Made by a program: the position numbers and the translations under genes
The notes under the pieces: generated by a model
Seen by the model: only the letters and a program-made list of their open reading frames with translations
What the model was told of the DNA's origin: nothing
Databases searched by the model: none
Shown: positions 26,636 to 36,015 of the stretch, in pieces
Position numbering within the stretch: position 1 is the stretch's first letter
Layout of the letters: each line of letters starts with the position of its first letter
Assembly: GCA_008180335.1 (NCBI GenBank)
Contig: VTEF01000001.1
Coordinates: forward strand, 186,001 to 250,000
Origin: Priestia megaterium
GTDB taxonomy: Bacteria > Bacillota > Bacilli > Bacillales > Bacillaceae_H
Reading direction: 5' to 3'
Length of the DNA: 64,000 nucleotides

Positions 26636-28645
26636 ATGAAGAAAGTTGGTATGATGTTTTTTATTATATGCAGCATCCTTATGAGCTTAACAGCTTGTTC
26701 AAATGAGGATGAAGCAAAAAATCGTTTCAAAACATATGTCGCGTATTGGGACAAACAAGAATTTGAGAAAATGTATAGTTATTTATCTAAAGATACGAAA
26801 GAACAAGTAACAAAAGAAGAGTTTGTATCTCGCTATGAAACAATTTACAATGCTGTTGAAGCAACCGATTTAAAAGTTAATGCAGTCGATATAAAAGAGA
26901 TAGAAGTAAAAGATGAGAAGGTTTCTTTACCGTTTAAAGTGAGAATGAATACACTAGCAGGAGCCGTTACATTTGATGAGCAAGCGTCTCTTGTTCGAGA
27001 AGCACAAGGTGAAAAAGAGGATTGGTATATCAGTTGGAAGCCTAATATGATTTTTAAAGAGCTTGATCAAAGCGATGAAGTTCGAATCAAAACAATTAAA
27101 GCAGAACGCGGTGAAATTACTGATCGTTCGGGAAACTATTTAGCACAAAATGGAACAGCTTCGCAAATAGGCGTTGTACCAGAGGTCTTATCTAAAGGCG
27201 GAGAAAAAGCAAAGGAATCGTTAAGCCAAACACTAGGTGTAACAGTTGAAACTATTGATAAAGCTATAAGTGCTACTTGGGTAAAAAATGACCAATTTGT
27301 TCCAATCAAAACAGTCAGTGAAGAAGATGCTCAGAATCAAAAAGCTGCATTAGATGGTATAGAAGGTGTACAAGTGAAAAGCGTTGCTGCTCGCGTCTAT
27401 CCTTGTCAAGAAGCATGTGCTCATTTAGTTGGATATGTGGCACCTGTCACAGCAGAATATTTAGAAGAACATAAGGGTGAAGGGTACACATCACAATCTG
27501 TGGCGGGATTGGTTGGTCTTGAGTCTCTTTATGAAAAAAAATTGCGAGCAAAAGATGGTGCAATGATTTATACAGTTGATAAAGCGGGAAATAAAAAACA
27601 AGAAGTAGCGAACAAGCAGCCTAAAGATGGACAGGATATGCAAGTAACGGCTGACATTAATGTTCAAAAATTAATGTATGAACAGTTAAAAAGCGAGAAA
27701 GGTTTAGCTACTGCCATTCACCCAATAACTGGTGAAGTTCTTGGGTTAGTAAGCACACCAGCATTTAATCCAAATGATTTTTCATTTGGAATTGACACAA
27801 ATGCGTATAATTTATTGGTGGAAAACGAAGATAAGCCGTTGTTAAACCGCTTTACTAAAACGTACTCTCCTGGTTCCACTTTTAAATTAGTCACAGCAGC
27901 GCTTATCGTTGATCAAGGAGTGATTCAACCAAGTGAGAGCTTATTTATAGGTGAGAAATGGCAAAAAGATAAAAGTTGGGGAAGCTTTTATGTTAATCGT
28001 GTCGGAGATAAACCAAATGTGAATTTACACGATGCCCTTGTTACATCAGATAATATTTACTTTGCTAAAGCTGCTGTTGAGTTAGGAATAAATCCTTTCA
28101 ATGAAGGGTTAAAAAAGTTTGGTTTTAATGAAAAATTACCAATTGATTACCCATTTGAATCGTCTAAAATTGCCCAAAAAGGAGAAGTGGATTCAGAAAT
28201 TCTGTTAGCAAACTCAGCATACGGTCAAGGAGAATTACTTGTAAACCCTCTTCATTTAGCATCTATCTATTCGTCCATTGTAAATGAAGGACATCTCGTT
28301 AAACCAAAGCTTATCATGAGTGAAAATGATACAGAAAGTGTATGGAAACAAAGCGTGATGAAAAAAGAAACAGCTATGCTTATTCGAGATGGTCTAATCG
28401 GTGTAATTGAGGAACCAAGCGGGACTGCAAAAGAAGCAAGGATAAAAGGTGTACAATTAGCAGGAAAAACAGGGACGGCAGAACTTAAAAAGAGTCAAGG
28501 TGACACAGGAAAAGAAAATGGATGGTTTGTAGCTGTTAATACAGATACCCCTACTTTATTAGTTACTATGATGGTTGAAGATGTAAACAATGGTAGTCAT
28601 GATGTTGTACCTAAAGTAAAAAATGTATTTGAAAGCTATAAATAG
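26636..28645 (+). CDS. pbpC: Class B penicillin-binding protein, PBP3/PbpC-like lipoprotein
   Basis: Peptidoglycan transpeptidase on the outer face of the membrane. It has 669 residues. The signal peptide ends in lipobox LTAC (Cys about residue 22), so it is probably lipid-anchored. A MecA_N/NTF2-like domain follows (about 25-140), then the PBP dimerisation domain (about 150-320), then the transpeptidase domain with all three catalytic motifs: STFK near 415, SDN near 473 and KTGTA near 610. The layout matches B. subtilis PbpC and staphylococcal PBP2a-like proteins; beta-lactam affinity cannot be read from sequence. ATG at 26636 has 9-nt spacing from AAGGGG; ATG at 26627 does not. The 239-nt divergent region upstream contains no promoter I can defend. 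Confidence 0.9.
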   Translation: MKKVGMMFFIICSILMSLTACSNEDEAKNRFKTYVAYWDKQEFEKMYSYLSKDTKEQVTKEEFVSRYETIYNAVEATDLKVNAVDIKEIEVKDEKVSLPFKVRMNTLAGAVTFDEQASLVREAQGEKEDWYISWKPNMIFKELDQSDEVRIKTIKAERGEITDRSGNYLAQNGTASQIGVVPEVLSKGGEKAKESLSQTLGVTVETIDKAISATWVKNDQFVPIKTVSEEDAQNQKAALDGIEGVQVKSVAARVYPCQEACAHLVGYVAPVTAEYLEEHKGEGYTSQSVAGLVGLESLYEKKLRAKDGAMIYTVDKAGNKKQEVANKQPKDGQDMQVTADINVQKLMYEQLKSEKGLATAIHPITGEVLGLVSTPAFNPNDFSFGIDTNAYNLLVENEDKPLLNRFTKTYSPGSTFKLVTAALIVDQGVIQPSESLFIGEKWQKDKSWGSFYVNRVGDKPNVNLHDALVTSDNIYFAKAAVELGINPFNEGLKKFGFNEKLPIDYPFESSKIAQKGEVDSEILLANSAYGQGELLVNPLHLASIYSSIVNEGHLVKPKLIMSENDTESVWKQSVMKKETAMLIRDGLIGVIEEPSGTAKEARIKGVQLAGKTGTAELKKSQGDTGKENGWFVAVNTDTPTLLVTMMVEDVNNGSHDVVPKVKNVFESYK

Positions 28646-28651
28646 CAAATC

Positions 28652-28686
28652 AAAAAGTCAGTCCGGTAGAGGCTGACTTTTTTTAT
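28652..28686 (+). terminator. Terminator of the PBP gene
   Basis: AAAAAGTCAG pairs with CTGACTTTTTTT across an 11-nt loop. Confidence 0.8.
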
Positions 28687-28950
28687 AAAAAGACTTTATC
28701 AATCTTGCTTACATAGTAGTTTAAGCAACAGATTAACTATCTGAAAATATAGAAATATTAAGAGTTTGTAAATTGAAATGATATCCAGATTGGATAAACA
28801 ACCTTATACAATAAGTTTGTTTTATTTAGATTATGAAATTGTAAATTTTTTTTAAATAATTGCTTAGAAAAACCATTGACAATTAACAATAATAGGAGTA
28901 ATTTTTGTTTTGGCATTAAAAAATTAAGTTAAAAAATGAGTATAAAATTA

Positions 28951-29078
28951 GAAGTGGGGAAACCGTACTTTGACTGAAGTTTAGAAGTGAATCCCACAGC
29001 TAATCTCACCTTTAGGGGAGAAAGAACAACAAGAGGTAATTGCTAGACCTTTTTTTCTTAGAAGCGGTCTTTTTTTGT
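28951..29078 (+). promoter_or_regulatory. Candidate structured leader RNA upstream of DUF47-pit
   Basis: Within the 618-nt non-coding stretch 28646-29263. Visible elements: GTGGG (28954-28958) pairs with CCCAC (28993-28997), enclosing ACTT-TGACTG-AAGT (28967-28980); then a hairpin TCTC-CC/GG-GAGA (29004-29021); then a terminator AGACC (29045-29049) with GGTCT (29066-29070) and seven T. AGGT (29034-29037) can instead pair with ACCT (29047-29050), which would disrupt the terminator. A TTGACA at 28876-28881 with a weak TAATTT 17 nt on could start transcription. The segments GGGGAAACC, GTGAATC and CAGCTAA recall the c-di-AMP (ydaO) aptamer, but the full consensus is not present. Confidence 0.45.
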
Positions 29079-29263
29079 TTTCTAAAAGTGAGAAAGAAGT
29101 TTGTTATACTCATTGCTGTTTAATTGCATTCCGTAAAAAAGAGAGGTGTTTCTCTTAAGAAGATGATGAAATATGTTCATTATCTCAACACAAAGCAGAA
29201 ACGATAGAGCAGACAGAGAAAAAGCGTTAGAAAGTTTTGATAAATTGGATGGAGGATCTTAAC

Positions 29264-29881
29264 GTGATTAAAAGAAAAAAAGATAAATTTTCTGAAATGT
29301 TAATGGATATTGCTCAAAACTTAAAAGATTCAGCAGAGTTCCTAGGTAATTTTGAACTTCAAAATGTATCTGACTTGAAGGAATTTGCAAATGTATTGAA
29401 AGCTTATGAATCTAAAGGTGATAAGTATGTTCATACAGTTATTACGGAATTAAACAAAGCGTTCATTACACCAATTGAACGTGAGGATATTTTACAATTA
29501 GCAATGAGTATGGATGATGTGTTAGATGGCATTGATAACTTTGGTGCATTGCTTGAAATTCATTCAATTCCTAAATTTGATGAATATGTACAAGAGTTTG
29601 TTAAACACATTCAAGGCTGTACAGATGAAATTTTAATAACAATTAATTTATTATCTGAAAAGAAATTATCACAAATTAGTGAACACGCAATTAAAATAAA
29701 AGAATATGAATCACAATGTGACATCTTATTCCGTCGCGCTTTAAAACAATTGTTTTCAACATGTAAAGATCCAATTAAAGTGATTCAGTACAAAGAGATT
29801 TATGAAACGCTTGAAGAAGTTGCGGATTACTGTCAAACGGTTGCAAACATTTTAGAAACAGTGATTATGAAGAATGCGTAA
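29264..29881 (+). CDS. ykaA: DUF47 family protein, Pit phosphate transporter partner
   Basis: Cytoplasmic all-helical PhoU-like protein of 205 residues. DUF47 proteins are encoded next to Pit transporters and are thought to regulate phosphate flux. The sequence shows long amphipathic helices and PhoU-like metal-site segments (ESKGDKYVHTVITELNKAF near 45-64 and YESQCDILFRRALKQLF near 148-164). The GTG at 29264 lies 8 nt after GGAGG and gives the family start IKRKKDKFSEML; the open frame begins 27 nt earlier without an RBS. It is followed 12 nt later by pit, in one operon. Confidence 0.9.
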   Translation: MIKRKKDKFSEMLMDIAQNLKDSAEFLGNFELQNVSDLKEFANVLKAYESKGDKYVHTVITELNKAFITPIEREDILQLAMSMDDVLDGIDNFGALLEIHSIPKFDEYVQEFVKHIQGCTDEILITINLLSEKKLSQISEHAIKIKEYESQCDILFRRALKQLFSTCKDPIKVIQYKEIYETLEEVADYCQTVANILETVIMKNA

Positions 29882-29893
29882 AGGGGTAGCATA

Positions 29894-30892
29894 ATGGATT
29901 CAATGTTACTTTTAACCATCTTAGTTGTCATAGGGGCATTGGCATTTGACTTTATTAATGGATTTCATGATACAGCAAATGCGATTGCTACATCTGTTTC
30001 TACAAAAGCATTAAAACCGAGACAAGCCATTATTTTAGCCGCAACGATGAATTTTATTGGTGCTATGACATTTACTGGGGTAGCTAAGACGATTACAAAA
30101 GATATTGTTGATCCATTCACGCTGCAAAATGGATCAGTAGTTATTTTAGCTGCACTTATTGCAGCTATTGCTTGGAATTTAATTACATGGTATTACGGCA
30201 TTCCAAGCAGTTCTTCTCATGCAATTATTGGATCGATTGCAGGAGCAGCAATTGCAGCAACAGGATTTAGCGCGTTAAATTATGGCGGATTTATAAAAAT
30301 TATTCAAGCTCTTATTCTTTCACCTATCTTAGCATTTGTTGTCGGATATATTGTGTATACAATTATTAAATTTATATTTAGAAATAGTAACTTACCAAAA
30401 ACTAACAAGCGTTTCCGCCATGTGCAAATTTTGACAGCTGCGCTGCAGTCTTATACACATGGTACGAATGATGCCCAAAAAGCAATGGGGATTATTACGA
30501 TGGCATTAATTGCAAATAATATGCAAAGCTCTACTGAAATTCAGTGGTGGGTTCAAGCTTCTTGTGCGGTTGCTATGGGACTTGGAACATCTGTTGGTGG
30601 ATGGAAGATCATTAAAACAGTCGGTGGGAAAATTATGAAAATCCGCCCTGTTAATGGTGTGGCTGCTGATTTAACAGGAGCAGCTGTAATCTTTGGCGCT
30701 ACGTTCATTCATTTACCTGTTAGTACCACCCATGTTATTTCATCGTCGATTTTAGGCGTAGGTTCTGCACATCGTGTAAAAGGCGTAAAATGGGGTACAG
30801 CTCAGCGCATGCTAGTTACATGGGTGATTACATTGCCGATTTCAGCAACATTAGCAGCCATTGCTTATTTTATTTTAGATCTATTTTTTTGA
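29894..30892 (+). CDS. pit: Pit-family inorganic phosphate transporter
   Basis: Integral membrane low-affinity phosphate (metal-phosphate) symporter of the PiT family. It has 332 residues and about ten membrane helices. Both inverted-repeat PiT signatures are present: DFINGFHDTANAIATSVST near 17-35 and SYTHGTNDAQKAMGIITMAL near 187-206. The conserved PSSSSHAIIGSIAG near 103-116 and PVSTTHVISSSILG near 276-289 are also there. It follows its DUF47 partner and ends at a strong terminator. The candidate structured leader upstream may regulate the pair. Confidence 0.94.
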   Translation: MDSMLLLTILVVIGALAFDFINGFHDTANAIATSVSTKALKPRQAIILAATMNFIGAMTFTGVAKTITKDIVDPFTLQNGSVVILAALIAAIAWNLITWYYGIPSSSSHAIIGSIAGAAIAATGFSALNYGGFIKIIQALILSPILAFVVGYIVYTIIKFIFRNSNLPKTNKRFRHVQILTAALQSYTHGTNDAQKAMGIITMALIANNMQSSTEIQWWVQASCAVAMGLGTSVGGWKIIKTVGGKIMKIRPVNGVAADLTGAAVIFGATFIHLPVSTTHVISSSILGVGSAHRVKGVKWGTAQRMLVTWVITLPISATLAAIAYFILDLFF

Positions 30893-30898
30893 GTTTAC

Positions 30899-30935
30899 TA
30901 AAGAAACCTCTTTATTTAAGAGGTTTCTTTTTTAT
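30899..30935 (+). terminator. Terminator of the DUF47-pit operon
   Basis: AAAGAAACCTC, short AT-rich loop, GAGGTTTCTTTTTT. Confidence 0.85.
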
Positions 30936-31028
30936 TCTTTACAGAAATTAGTCGAAACTTGTAAACTAGTAATATAGTCACTTCAAAGTTTAAGAACATT
31001 ATTAGTTAAAAGAGAAAGGGATGAGTGT

Positions 31029-31643
31029 ATGTTTGGTAAAGTAGCAGCGGATGTACTAGGGTTAAGCGATATCGGGTCAGTTATTAAACCAGCGGATTAT
31101 GATAAGGTAGATGCTGATGACTATGTGATGCACGAAGAGAATGAAAAGATTTATTTTTTAATTAAATCAAAATCAGATGAGTATTGTTTTACTAACAAAG
31201 CATTAATTCATTTAGATGGTACCAGTGCTGCAAGTAAAAAGCGTACGCTCCGACGTTACAACTACAGTACAAATCATATTTCTCATGTGACATTGGAAAC
31301 AGCGGGAACGGTTGATCTTGATATTGAAATTAAATTTAAAATAGGGTCTGAAACCTTTTCAATTGATGTTCATAAAAAATATTTAGAAGAAGTAAAAGAT
31401 TTATATAAAGCGCTATTTAAAATCTCAGAAGTCGTCCACGAAAATGAACTTTCGTTAAACTTTGCAAAAGAGAGCATTCAATTAGCTTCAGCAACATTAA
31501 GTAATGTTAGAGGAACGAGTAGCAGCGTATCAGAAGAGTTTAAGCAAATTAATGAAACAGCATTTGCATGGTTATTAGGCAAAAAATCGGAGTATACAAC
31601 GAAAGATTTTGCATCTGTATTCGAATTATATATTAATAACTAA
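31029..31643 (+). CDS. yvbH: PH-domain protein, YvbH-like
   Basis: Cytoplasmic protein of 204 residues. The N-terminal bacterial PH domain (about 15-125) includes IYFLIKSKSDEYCFTNKAL and SSKRTLRRYNY-type sequence, and a helical oligomerisation region (about 130-204) follows, as in B. subtilis YvbH. No signal peptide or membrane segment. The biological role is unknown. It starts at ATG 31029 behind GAGAAAGGG. It is monocistronic between the pit terminator and its own terminator; in B. subtilis yvbH lies elsewhere on the chromosome, so its presence here is part of a local rearrangement. Confidence 0.82.
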   Translation: MFGKVAADVLGLSDIGSVIKPADYDKVDADDYVMHEENEKIYFLIKSKSDEYCFTNKALIHLDGTSAASKKRTLRRYNYSTNHISHVTLETAGTVDLDIEIKFKIGSETFSIDVHKKYLEEVKDLYKALFKISEVVHENELSLNFAKESIQLASATLSNVRGTSSSVSEEFKQINETAFAWLLGKKSEYTTKDFASVFELYINN

Positions 31644-31649
31644 TTATTC

Positions 31650-31700
31650 ATCGAGCATCTGGTCGAATTTTTGATTCAATCAGATGCTCGATTTGTCTTT
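31650..31700 (+). terminator. Terminator of yvbH
   Basis: Perfect 12-bp stem ATCGAGCATCTG / CAGATGCTCGAT with a 19-nt loop and a T-rich tail. Between here and ysmB (31701-31926) I see only a short CATTC-ATGA-GAATG inverted repeat at 31739-31752. Confidence 0.65.
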
Positions 31701-31926
31701 TGGATAAAGCCAAAAAAGCAAAGCTGTACAGCATCTTACATTCATGAGAATGAACATATATCAATTTTTATGTTTAGATGGTTTTACTTTCCCATCGACT
31801 TGGACCTTGAAAAAAATGTAGAAAAAGTGGAGAATATAAAGTAGCGTTTTTTTATAGAAATGTGACGCATATGAAAAGTGCGAAAAATAATAGACTAAAA
31901 GAATGAAGGCAAGAAAGGACGGTTGT

Positions 31927-32370
31927 ATGTCAATAGATAAAAACGATGGGATGGTAGTGGGGGTAGAAAAATCGCTTCGTCATATTGAAGCGATTATCAA
32001 GCAAAAGGGTCGAGAGATACTAGGTGATTATGCAATTACACCTCCACAATTTATTGCGCTACAATGGTTGTTCGAACTTGGTGATATGACCATTGGCGAT
32101 TTATCAAATCGTATTTTTTTAGCATGCAGTACGACAACAGATTTAGTTGATCGTATGGAGAAAAATAAATTGGTAGTGCGTGTGAAAGATCCAAAAGACC
32201 GTCGGGTTGTTCGTATCCATTTACTGCCTGAGGGTGAAAGAGTAATCGAAGAAGTAATAAAAAAACGCCAACATTATTTAGAAGGCGTACTTGGAAATTT
32301 TTCAGAGAATGAAATTGCATTTCTTCAATCTACATTGAAGAAGTTACATGATGAAATGAAAGAAAAATGA
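31927..32370 (+). CDS. ysmB: MarR-family transcriptional regulator YsmB
   Basis: Winged-helix regulator of 147 residues; target genes are not known. The recognition region [45 protein letters not shown] near 56-100 has the MarR helix-turn-helix followed by the DxR wing. The ATG at 31927 matches relatives; an ATG 24 nt upstream is in frame but covers the AGAAAGGACGG RBS. It precedes racE by 10 nt, as in B. subtilis, so the two are probably co-transcribed. Confidence 0.9.
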   Translation: MSIDKNDGMVVGVEKSLRHIEAIIKQKGREILGDYAITPPQFIALQWLFELGDMTIGDLSNRIFLACSTTTDLVDRMEKNKLVVRVKDPKDRRVVRIHLLPEGERVIEEVIKKRQHYLEGVLGNFSENEIAFLQSTLKKLHDEMKEK

Positions 32371-32380
32371 GGCGATTTTT

Positions 32381-33175
32381 TTGAGTAGACCAATTGGTGT
32401 TATTGATTCTGGTGTAGGCGGACTAACTGTTGCAAAGGAAATTATGAGACAGTTGCCGAAAGAACAAATTATGTACATTGGAGACACGGCACGTTGTCCT
32501 TATGGTCCACGACCAAGTGAAGAAGTAAAAGCATTTACGTGGGAAATGACTAACTATTTAGTTGAGCGGGATATTAAAATGCTTGTCATTGCATGTAACA
32601 CAGCAACCGCAGTCGTTCTTGATGAAATTCAAGAGCAGCTCGACATTCCTGTTTTAGGTGTTATACAACCAGGGGCCCGTGCAGCATTAAAAGTAACTAC
32701 AAATCATAAAATTGGTGTAATCGGAACGAGCGGTACCGTAAAAAGCAAAGCATACACATACGCATTAAAGGCGCTGCACAATCGTGTAGAAGTAGATGAT
32801 TTAGCTTGTCCGTTATTTGTACCTCTTGTCGAAAGCGGCAATTGCGAAGGGACGGAAGCGGAGCGTATTGTAAAAGAGACATTAAAGCCTCTTTTAGATG
32901 CTGATATTGATACACTTATTTTAGGATGCACTCACTATCCATTATTAAAACCCGTTATTCAAGATGTTATCGGGCCGAATGTCAAATTAATTAGTTCTGG
33001 TGAGGAAACGGCCATTGAAGTAAGTGCTATTTTATCTTATAGCAATTTGCTTGCACGTAGTGAAGAAGAACCTGAGCATTACTTCTTTACAACAGAATCT
33101 ACAGAGCTATTTCAGTCGATTGCATCCAAATGGTTTGAACATCCTGTTTACAATGTTAATCATATTGTACTCTGA
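32381..33175 (+). CDS. racE: Glutamate racemase
   Basis: Cofactor-independent racemase that makes D-glutamate for peptidoglycan (and poly-gamma-glutamate where made). It has 264 residues. Both catalytic cysteines are visible: IACNTATAV near 68-76 and LGCTHYPLL near 183-191. The N-terminal [17 protein letters not shown] and [11 protein letters not shown] segments are typical. It begins with TTG at 32381; ATGAGGCGA overlapping the ysmB stop is the likely RBS. A terminator separates it from gerM. Confidence 0.95.
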   Translation: MSRPIGVIDSGVGGLTVAKEIMRQLPKEQIMYIGDTARCPYGPRPSEEVKAFTWEMTNYLVERDIKMLVIACNTATAVVLDEIQEQLDIPVLGVIQPGARAALKVTTNHKIGVIGTSGTVKSKAYTYALKALHNRVEVDDLACPLFVPLVESGNCEGTEAERIVKETLKPLLDADIDTLILGCTHYPLLKPVIQDVIGPNVKLISSGEETAIEVSAILSYSNLLARSEEEPEHYFFTTESTELFQSIASKWFEHPVYNVNHIVL

Positions 33176-33197
33176 ATAAAAGAAAGTTAAACAAGCT

Positions 33198-33232
33198 GAA
33201 AAGGTCATGCATATTTTTGCATGCCTTTTTTT
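33198..33232 (+). terminator. Terminator of ysmB-racE
   Basis: AAAAGG-CATGCA pairs with TGCATG-CTTTTTTT. Confidence 0.8.
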
Positions 33233-33315
33233 ATGGACAAAAATAAATTCCTTCGGTCTAAAATAAGAAAAGGCCCGTATACATAATAGTACAAACCGTC
33301 TGAGGAGGGGAAGAA

Positions 33316-34404
33316 ATGTCCAAAAAGGCAAATCTTGTCATGGTGTCAGCAGTTGTTGCCACTTCTGTATTGCTATCTGGATGCGGGCTTTTTGGGGGAG
33401 ATAAAACAGCAACTGAAATTGATCCGCCAAAAGATGTGACGTATGTAGAAAATGAAAAAGCATTGGAAACAGAAGGGAAAGTTACAAAAGACAATACGGA
33501 AAAAGATAAAAAAGCAAAAGAGACAACGGCTGATCGTAAGCGTGAGGTTTATTTAATTGATAAAAATGGTTACGTTGTTCCGCAAACATTAGAATTACCA
33601 AATGAAAAAGGTGTAGCAAAACAGTCACTTGAATACTTAATCGATGGTGGACCTGTATCAAATTTATTGCCTGATGGATTCAGAGCTGTACTACCTGCTG
33701 ATACTCGTGTATTAGGAACAAAATTAGAGAGTGATGGAACGATGATTGCTGATTTTTCGCCAGAGTTTGCAACTTATAAAAAAGAAGATGAACTTCGTAT
33801 TTTACAAGCGATTACTTGGACACTAACACAGTTTGATGGTGTTGAAAAAGTGAAAATTCGAATCAATGGTTATGATAAAGATACGATGCCTGTTAACAAT
33901 ACGCCAATTAGTAAAGGGCTTAGCCGTGCTGATGGAATCAACTTTGATAATACAGGTGTAGTCAATATAACTCAAACAAAAGCTGCAACTGTATACTATT
34001 TAGCTCAGAACGGAAAACATACGTATTATGTACCTGTTACTAAACGGATTAAAGCAGATGAAAAAGACAAATTCACAGCAATTGTAAATGAATTAGTCGA
34101 AGGCCCCTCTTCTTCATCTGGGCTAGTTACAGATTTTAATCCAGATGCTCAATTAGTTGCTGCGCCAAAATATGCAGACGGAGAATTAACTTTAACTTTT
34201 AATGAAAATATTTTTGGGAGTATTGAAGGGAATAAAGTATCGCAACATGTATTGGATTCGTTAGTGCTGTCCTTAACAGAGCAAAAAGGTGTTGAAAGTG
34301 TTGCCATTAAAGTAGACGGCAAGAAGACATTGACAGATGAAAAAGGTAAAAAGCTAACAAAGCCTGTCTCTCGACCTAAAAATGTAAATACAGGTAGTTT
34401 TTAA
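33316..34404 (+). CDS. gerM: Spore germination and sporulation lipoprotein GerM
   Basis: Mother-cell lipoprotein needed for normal spore cortex and germination; in B. subtilis GerM helps localise SpoIIQ-SpoIIIA components. It has 362 residues. The signal peptide ends with lipobox LSGC (Cys near residue 23). A Lys/Glu-rich linker (about 40-75) follows, then two GerMN domains (about 80-195 and 215-330), each with the LEYLIDGGP / NELVEGP-type motif. The ATG follows GAGGAGGGG. A sigma-E-type promoter is expected upstream, but I could not place one convincingly. The 240 nt after it hold one stem-loop without a T run (34443-34470). Confidence 0.93.
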   Translation: MSKKANLVMVSAVVATSVLLSGCGLFGGDKTATEIDPPKDVTYVENEKALETEGKVTKDNTEKDKKAKETTADRKREVYLIDKNGYVVPQTLELPNEKGVAKQSLEYLIDGGPVSNLLPDGFRAVLPADTRVLGTKLESDGTMIADFSPEFATYKKEDELRILQAITWTLTQFDGVEKVKIRINGYDKDTMPVNNTPISKGLSRADGINFDNTGVVNITQTKAATVYYLAQNGKHTYYVPVTKRIKADEKDKFTAIVNELVEGPSSSSGLVTDFNPDAQLVAAPKYADGELTLTFNENIFGSIEGNKVSQHVLDSLVLSLTEQKGVESVAIKVDGKKTLTDEKGKKLTKPVSRPKNVNTGSF

Positions 34405-34643
34405 AAACGCATTTTTGTTATACTAATAAAGGACTCACTAAGAAGAGGTCTGCTCATATAGCGGCCTCTTACATGTTGTTCATGAAATTAAACGGTTACA
34501 TAAATTGTGCATAAAGAGTATTTTATCATTTGGATATGTAGGGTAAAAACATAATACATATATGTTCGTAAATGACCACTGTAGGACAAGCGAGTTATGT
34601 TATGAATGAAAAAAGAGGATCATTATTTAGAGGAGGAAATAGT

Positions 34644-35396
34644 GTGCGTATAGATGGTAGAAAGCAAAATGAATTGCGACCGATAACAATTGAAACAGGG
34701 TATTTAAAGCATCCGGAAGGTTCTGTCTTAATTTCAGTAGGAGACACAAAAGTGATTTGTACGGCAAGTATTGACGATCGTGTTCCTCCATTTATGCGAG
34801 GTCAAGGGAAAGGTTGGATTACAGCAGAATATTCAATGTTGCCAAGAGCTACAGCACAACGTAATATTCGTGAGTCTACAAAAGGGAAAGTTACGGGACG
34901 CACAATGGAAATTCAACGATTAATCGGCCGTGCACTACGTTCTGTTGTAGATTTAGACAAAGTAGGAGAAAAAACGATTTGGATCGATTGTGATGTGATT
35001 CAAGCGGATGGAGGAACAAGAACGGCATCCATTACAGGTGCGTTTGTTGCGATGGCGTTGGCATTCGGTAAATTGATGGATGAAAAAAAACTGACTTCAT
35101 TGCCGATCCACGACTTTTTAGCAGCTACTTCTGTTGGCATCCATCATGAATTAGGCCCGATTTTAGACTTGAATTATGAAGAGGATTCCACAGCAGAAGT
35201 TGATATGAACATTATTATGACAGGAAAAGGACAGTTTGTAGAACTACAAGGAACTGGAGAAGAAGCCACTTTTTCAAAGCAAGAATTAGATGAATTATTA
35301 ATGCTTGGTGAAGAAGGCATTCAATTATTAATAAATGAACAAAAGAAAGCTTTAGGAAGTTTAATAGCTCATATATCAACGAGTGTGGAAGGATAA
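34644..35396 (+). CDS. rph: Ribonuclease PH
   Basis: Phosphorolytic 3'-5' exoribonuclease that trims tRNA 3' ends. It has 250 residues with the PNPase-like fold. Conserved stretches include [13 protein letters not shown] at the N terminus, [16 protein letters not shown] near 59-74, [17 protein letters not shown] near 92-108 and [19 protein letters not shown] near 117-136. The open frame begins at 34572, but GTG at 34644 lies 7 nt after AGGAGG and gives the family start. It leads a three-gene set rph-ysnA-ysnB. Confidence 0.95.
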   Translation: MRIDGRKQNELRPITIETGYLKHPEGSVLISVGDTKVICTASIDDRVPPFMRGQGKGWITAEYSMLPRATAQRNIRESTKGKVTGRTMEIQRLIGRALRSVVDLDKVGEKTIWIDCDVIQADGGTRTASITGAFVAMALAFGKLMDEKKLTSLPIHDFLAATSVGIHHELGPILDLNYEEDSTAEVDMNIIMTGKGQFVELQGTGEEATFSKQELDELLMLGEEGIQLLINEQKKALGSLIAHISTSVEG

Positions 35397-35405
35397 GTGG
35401 TGAGT

Positions 35406-35999
35406 ATGCGCGAAATTATTATTGCAACTAAAAATGTGGGTAAAGTAAAGGACTTTGAAGCACTGTTTGCTCCGAAAGGCTTTGAAGTTAAATCATTATT
35501 AGATTTTCCTGCACTAGAAGATGTGGAAGAAACAGGGACAACGTTTGCTGAAAATGCTACAATTAAAGCTGAAACAATCTCTAAGAAGTTGAATAAGATT
35601 GTGATTGCTGACGATTCTGGGCTTGCAATTGATGCATTAAATGGGGAGCCCGGTGTTTATTCAGCCCGTTATGCTGGTGAAGATAAAGATGATGATGCTA
35701 ATATAGATAAGGTATTGACTAAGCTTCAGGGAGTGCCATTTAAGCAACGGACAGGTCGTTTTCATTGTGCACTTGCTATTGCTGTACCGAATGAACAAAC
35801 AATTGTAGTAGAGGGGACGTGCGAAGGGTATATTTTAACTGAAAGACGTGGCGAGAACGGATTTGGCTATGACCCTATCTTTTTTGTCGAGCAATGGAAC
35901 CGTTCGATGGCTGAGCTTTCAAAAGCAGAAAAAAATAAAATTAGTCACCGAGCACATGCTTTACGAAAACTAGCTCCATTCATTGATGCACAATTCTAA
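35406..35999 (+). CDS. ysnA: XTP/dITP diphosphatase (HAM1/RdgB family)
   Basis: House-cleaning enzyme that hydrolyses dITP, XTP and ITP to monophosphates and keeps deaminated purines out of DNA and RNA. It has 197 residues. The N-terminal [18 protein letters not shown], the catalytic [26 protein letters not shown] near 66-91, and [11 protein letters not shown] and [10 protein letters not shown] near 114-160 are all standard. Two GTG codons (35397, 35400) are also in frame, the first touching the rph stop; the ATG at 35406 matches relatives best, but the exact start is uncertain. Confidence 0.93.
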   Translation: MREIIIATKNVGKVKDFEALFAPKGFEVKSLLDFPALEDVEETGTTFAENATIKAETISKKLNKIVIADDSGLAIDALNGEPGVYSARYAGEDKDDDANIDKVLTKLQGVPFKQRTGRFHCALAIAVPNEQTIVVEGTCEGYILTERRGENGFGYDPIFFVEQWNRSMAELSKAEKNKISHRAHALRKLAPFIDAQF

Positions 36000-36015
36000 A
36001 AGGGAGTGATGACGT

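Noticed and set aside
28951-29021. Firm assignment as a c-di-AMP (ydaO) riboswitch
   Set aside because: Only short motifs agree; the spacing and the full symmetric core of the known aptamer are absent.
31739-31752. CATTC-ATGA-GAATG as a YsmB operator
   Set aside because: Five-base arms are too short to support a specific claim without other sites.
33240-33315. sigma-E promoter of gerM
   Set aside because: TATACATAAT-like sequence lies near 33280, but the -10 and -35 fit is too poor to report.
34443-34470. Stem-loop after gerM as a terminator
   Set aside because: AAGAGGTC/GGCCTCTT pairs with one wobble but no T run follows, so I did not list it as a terminator.
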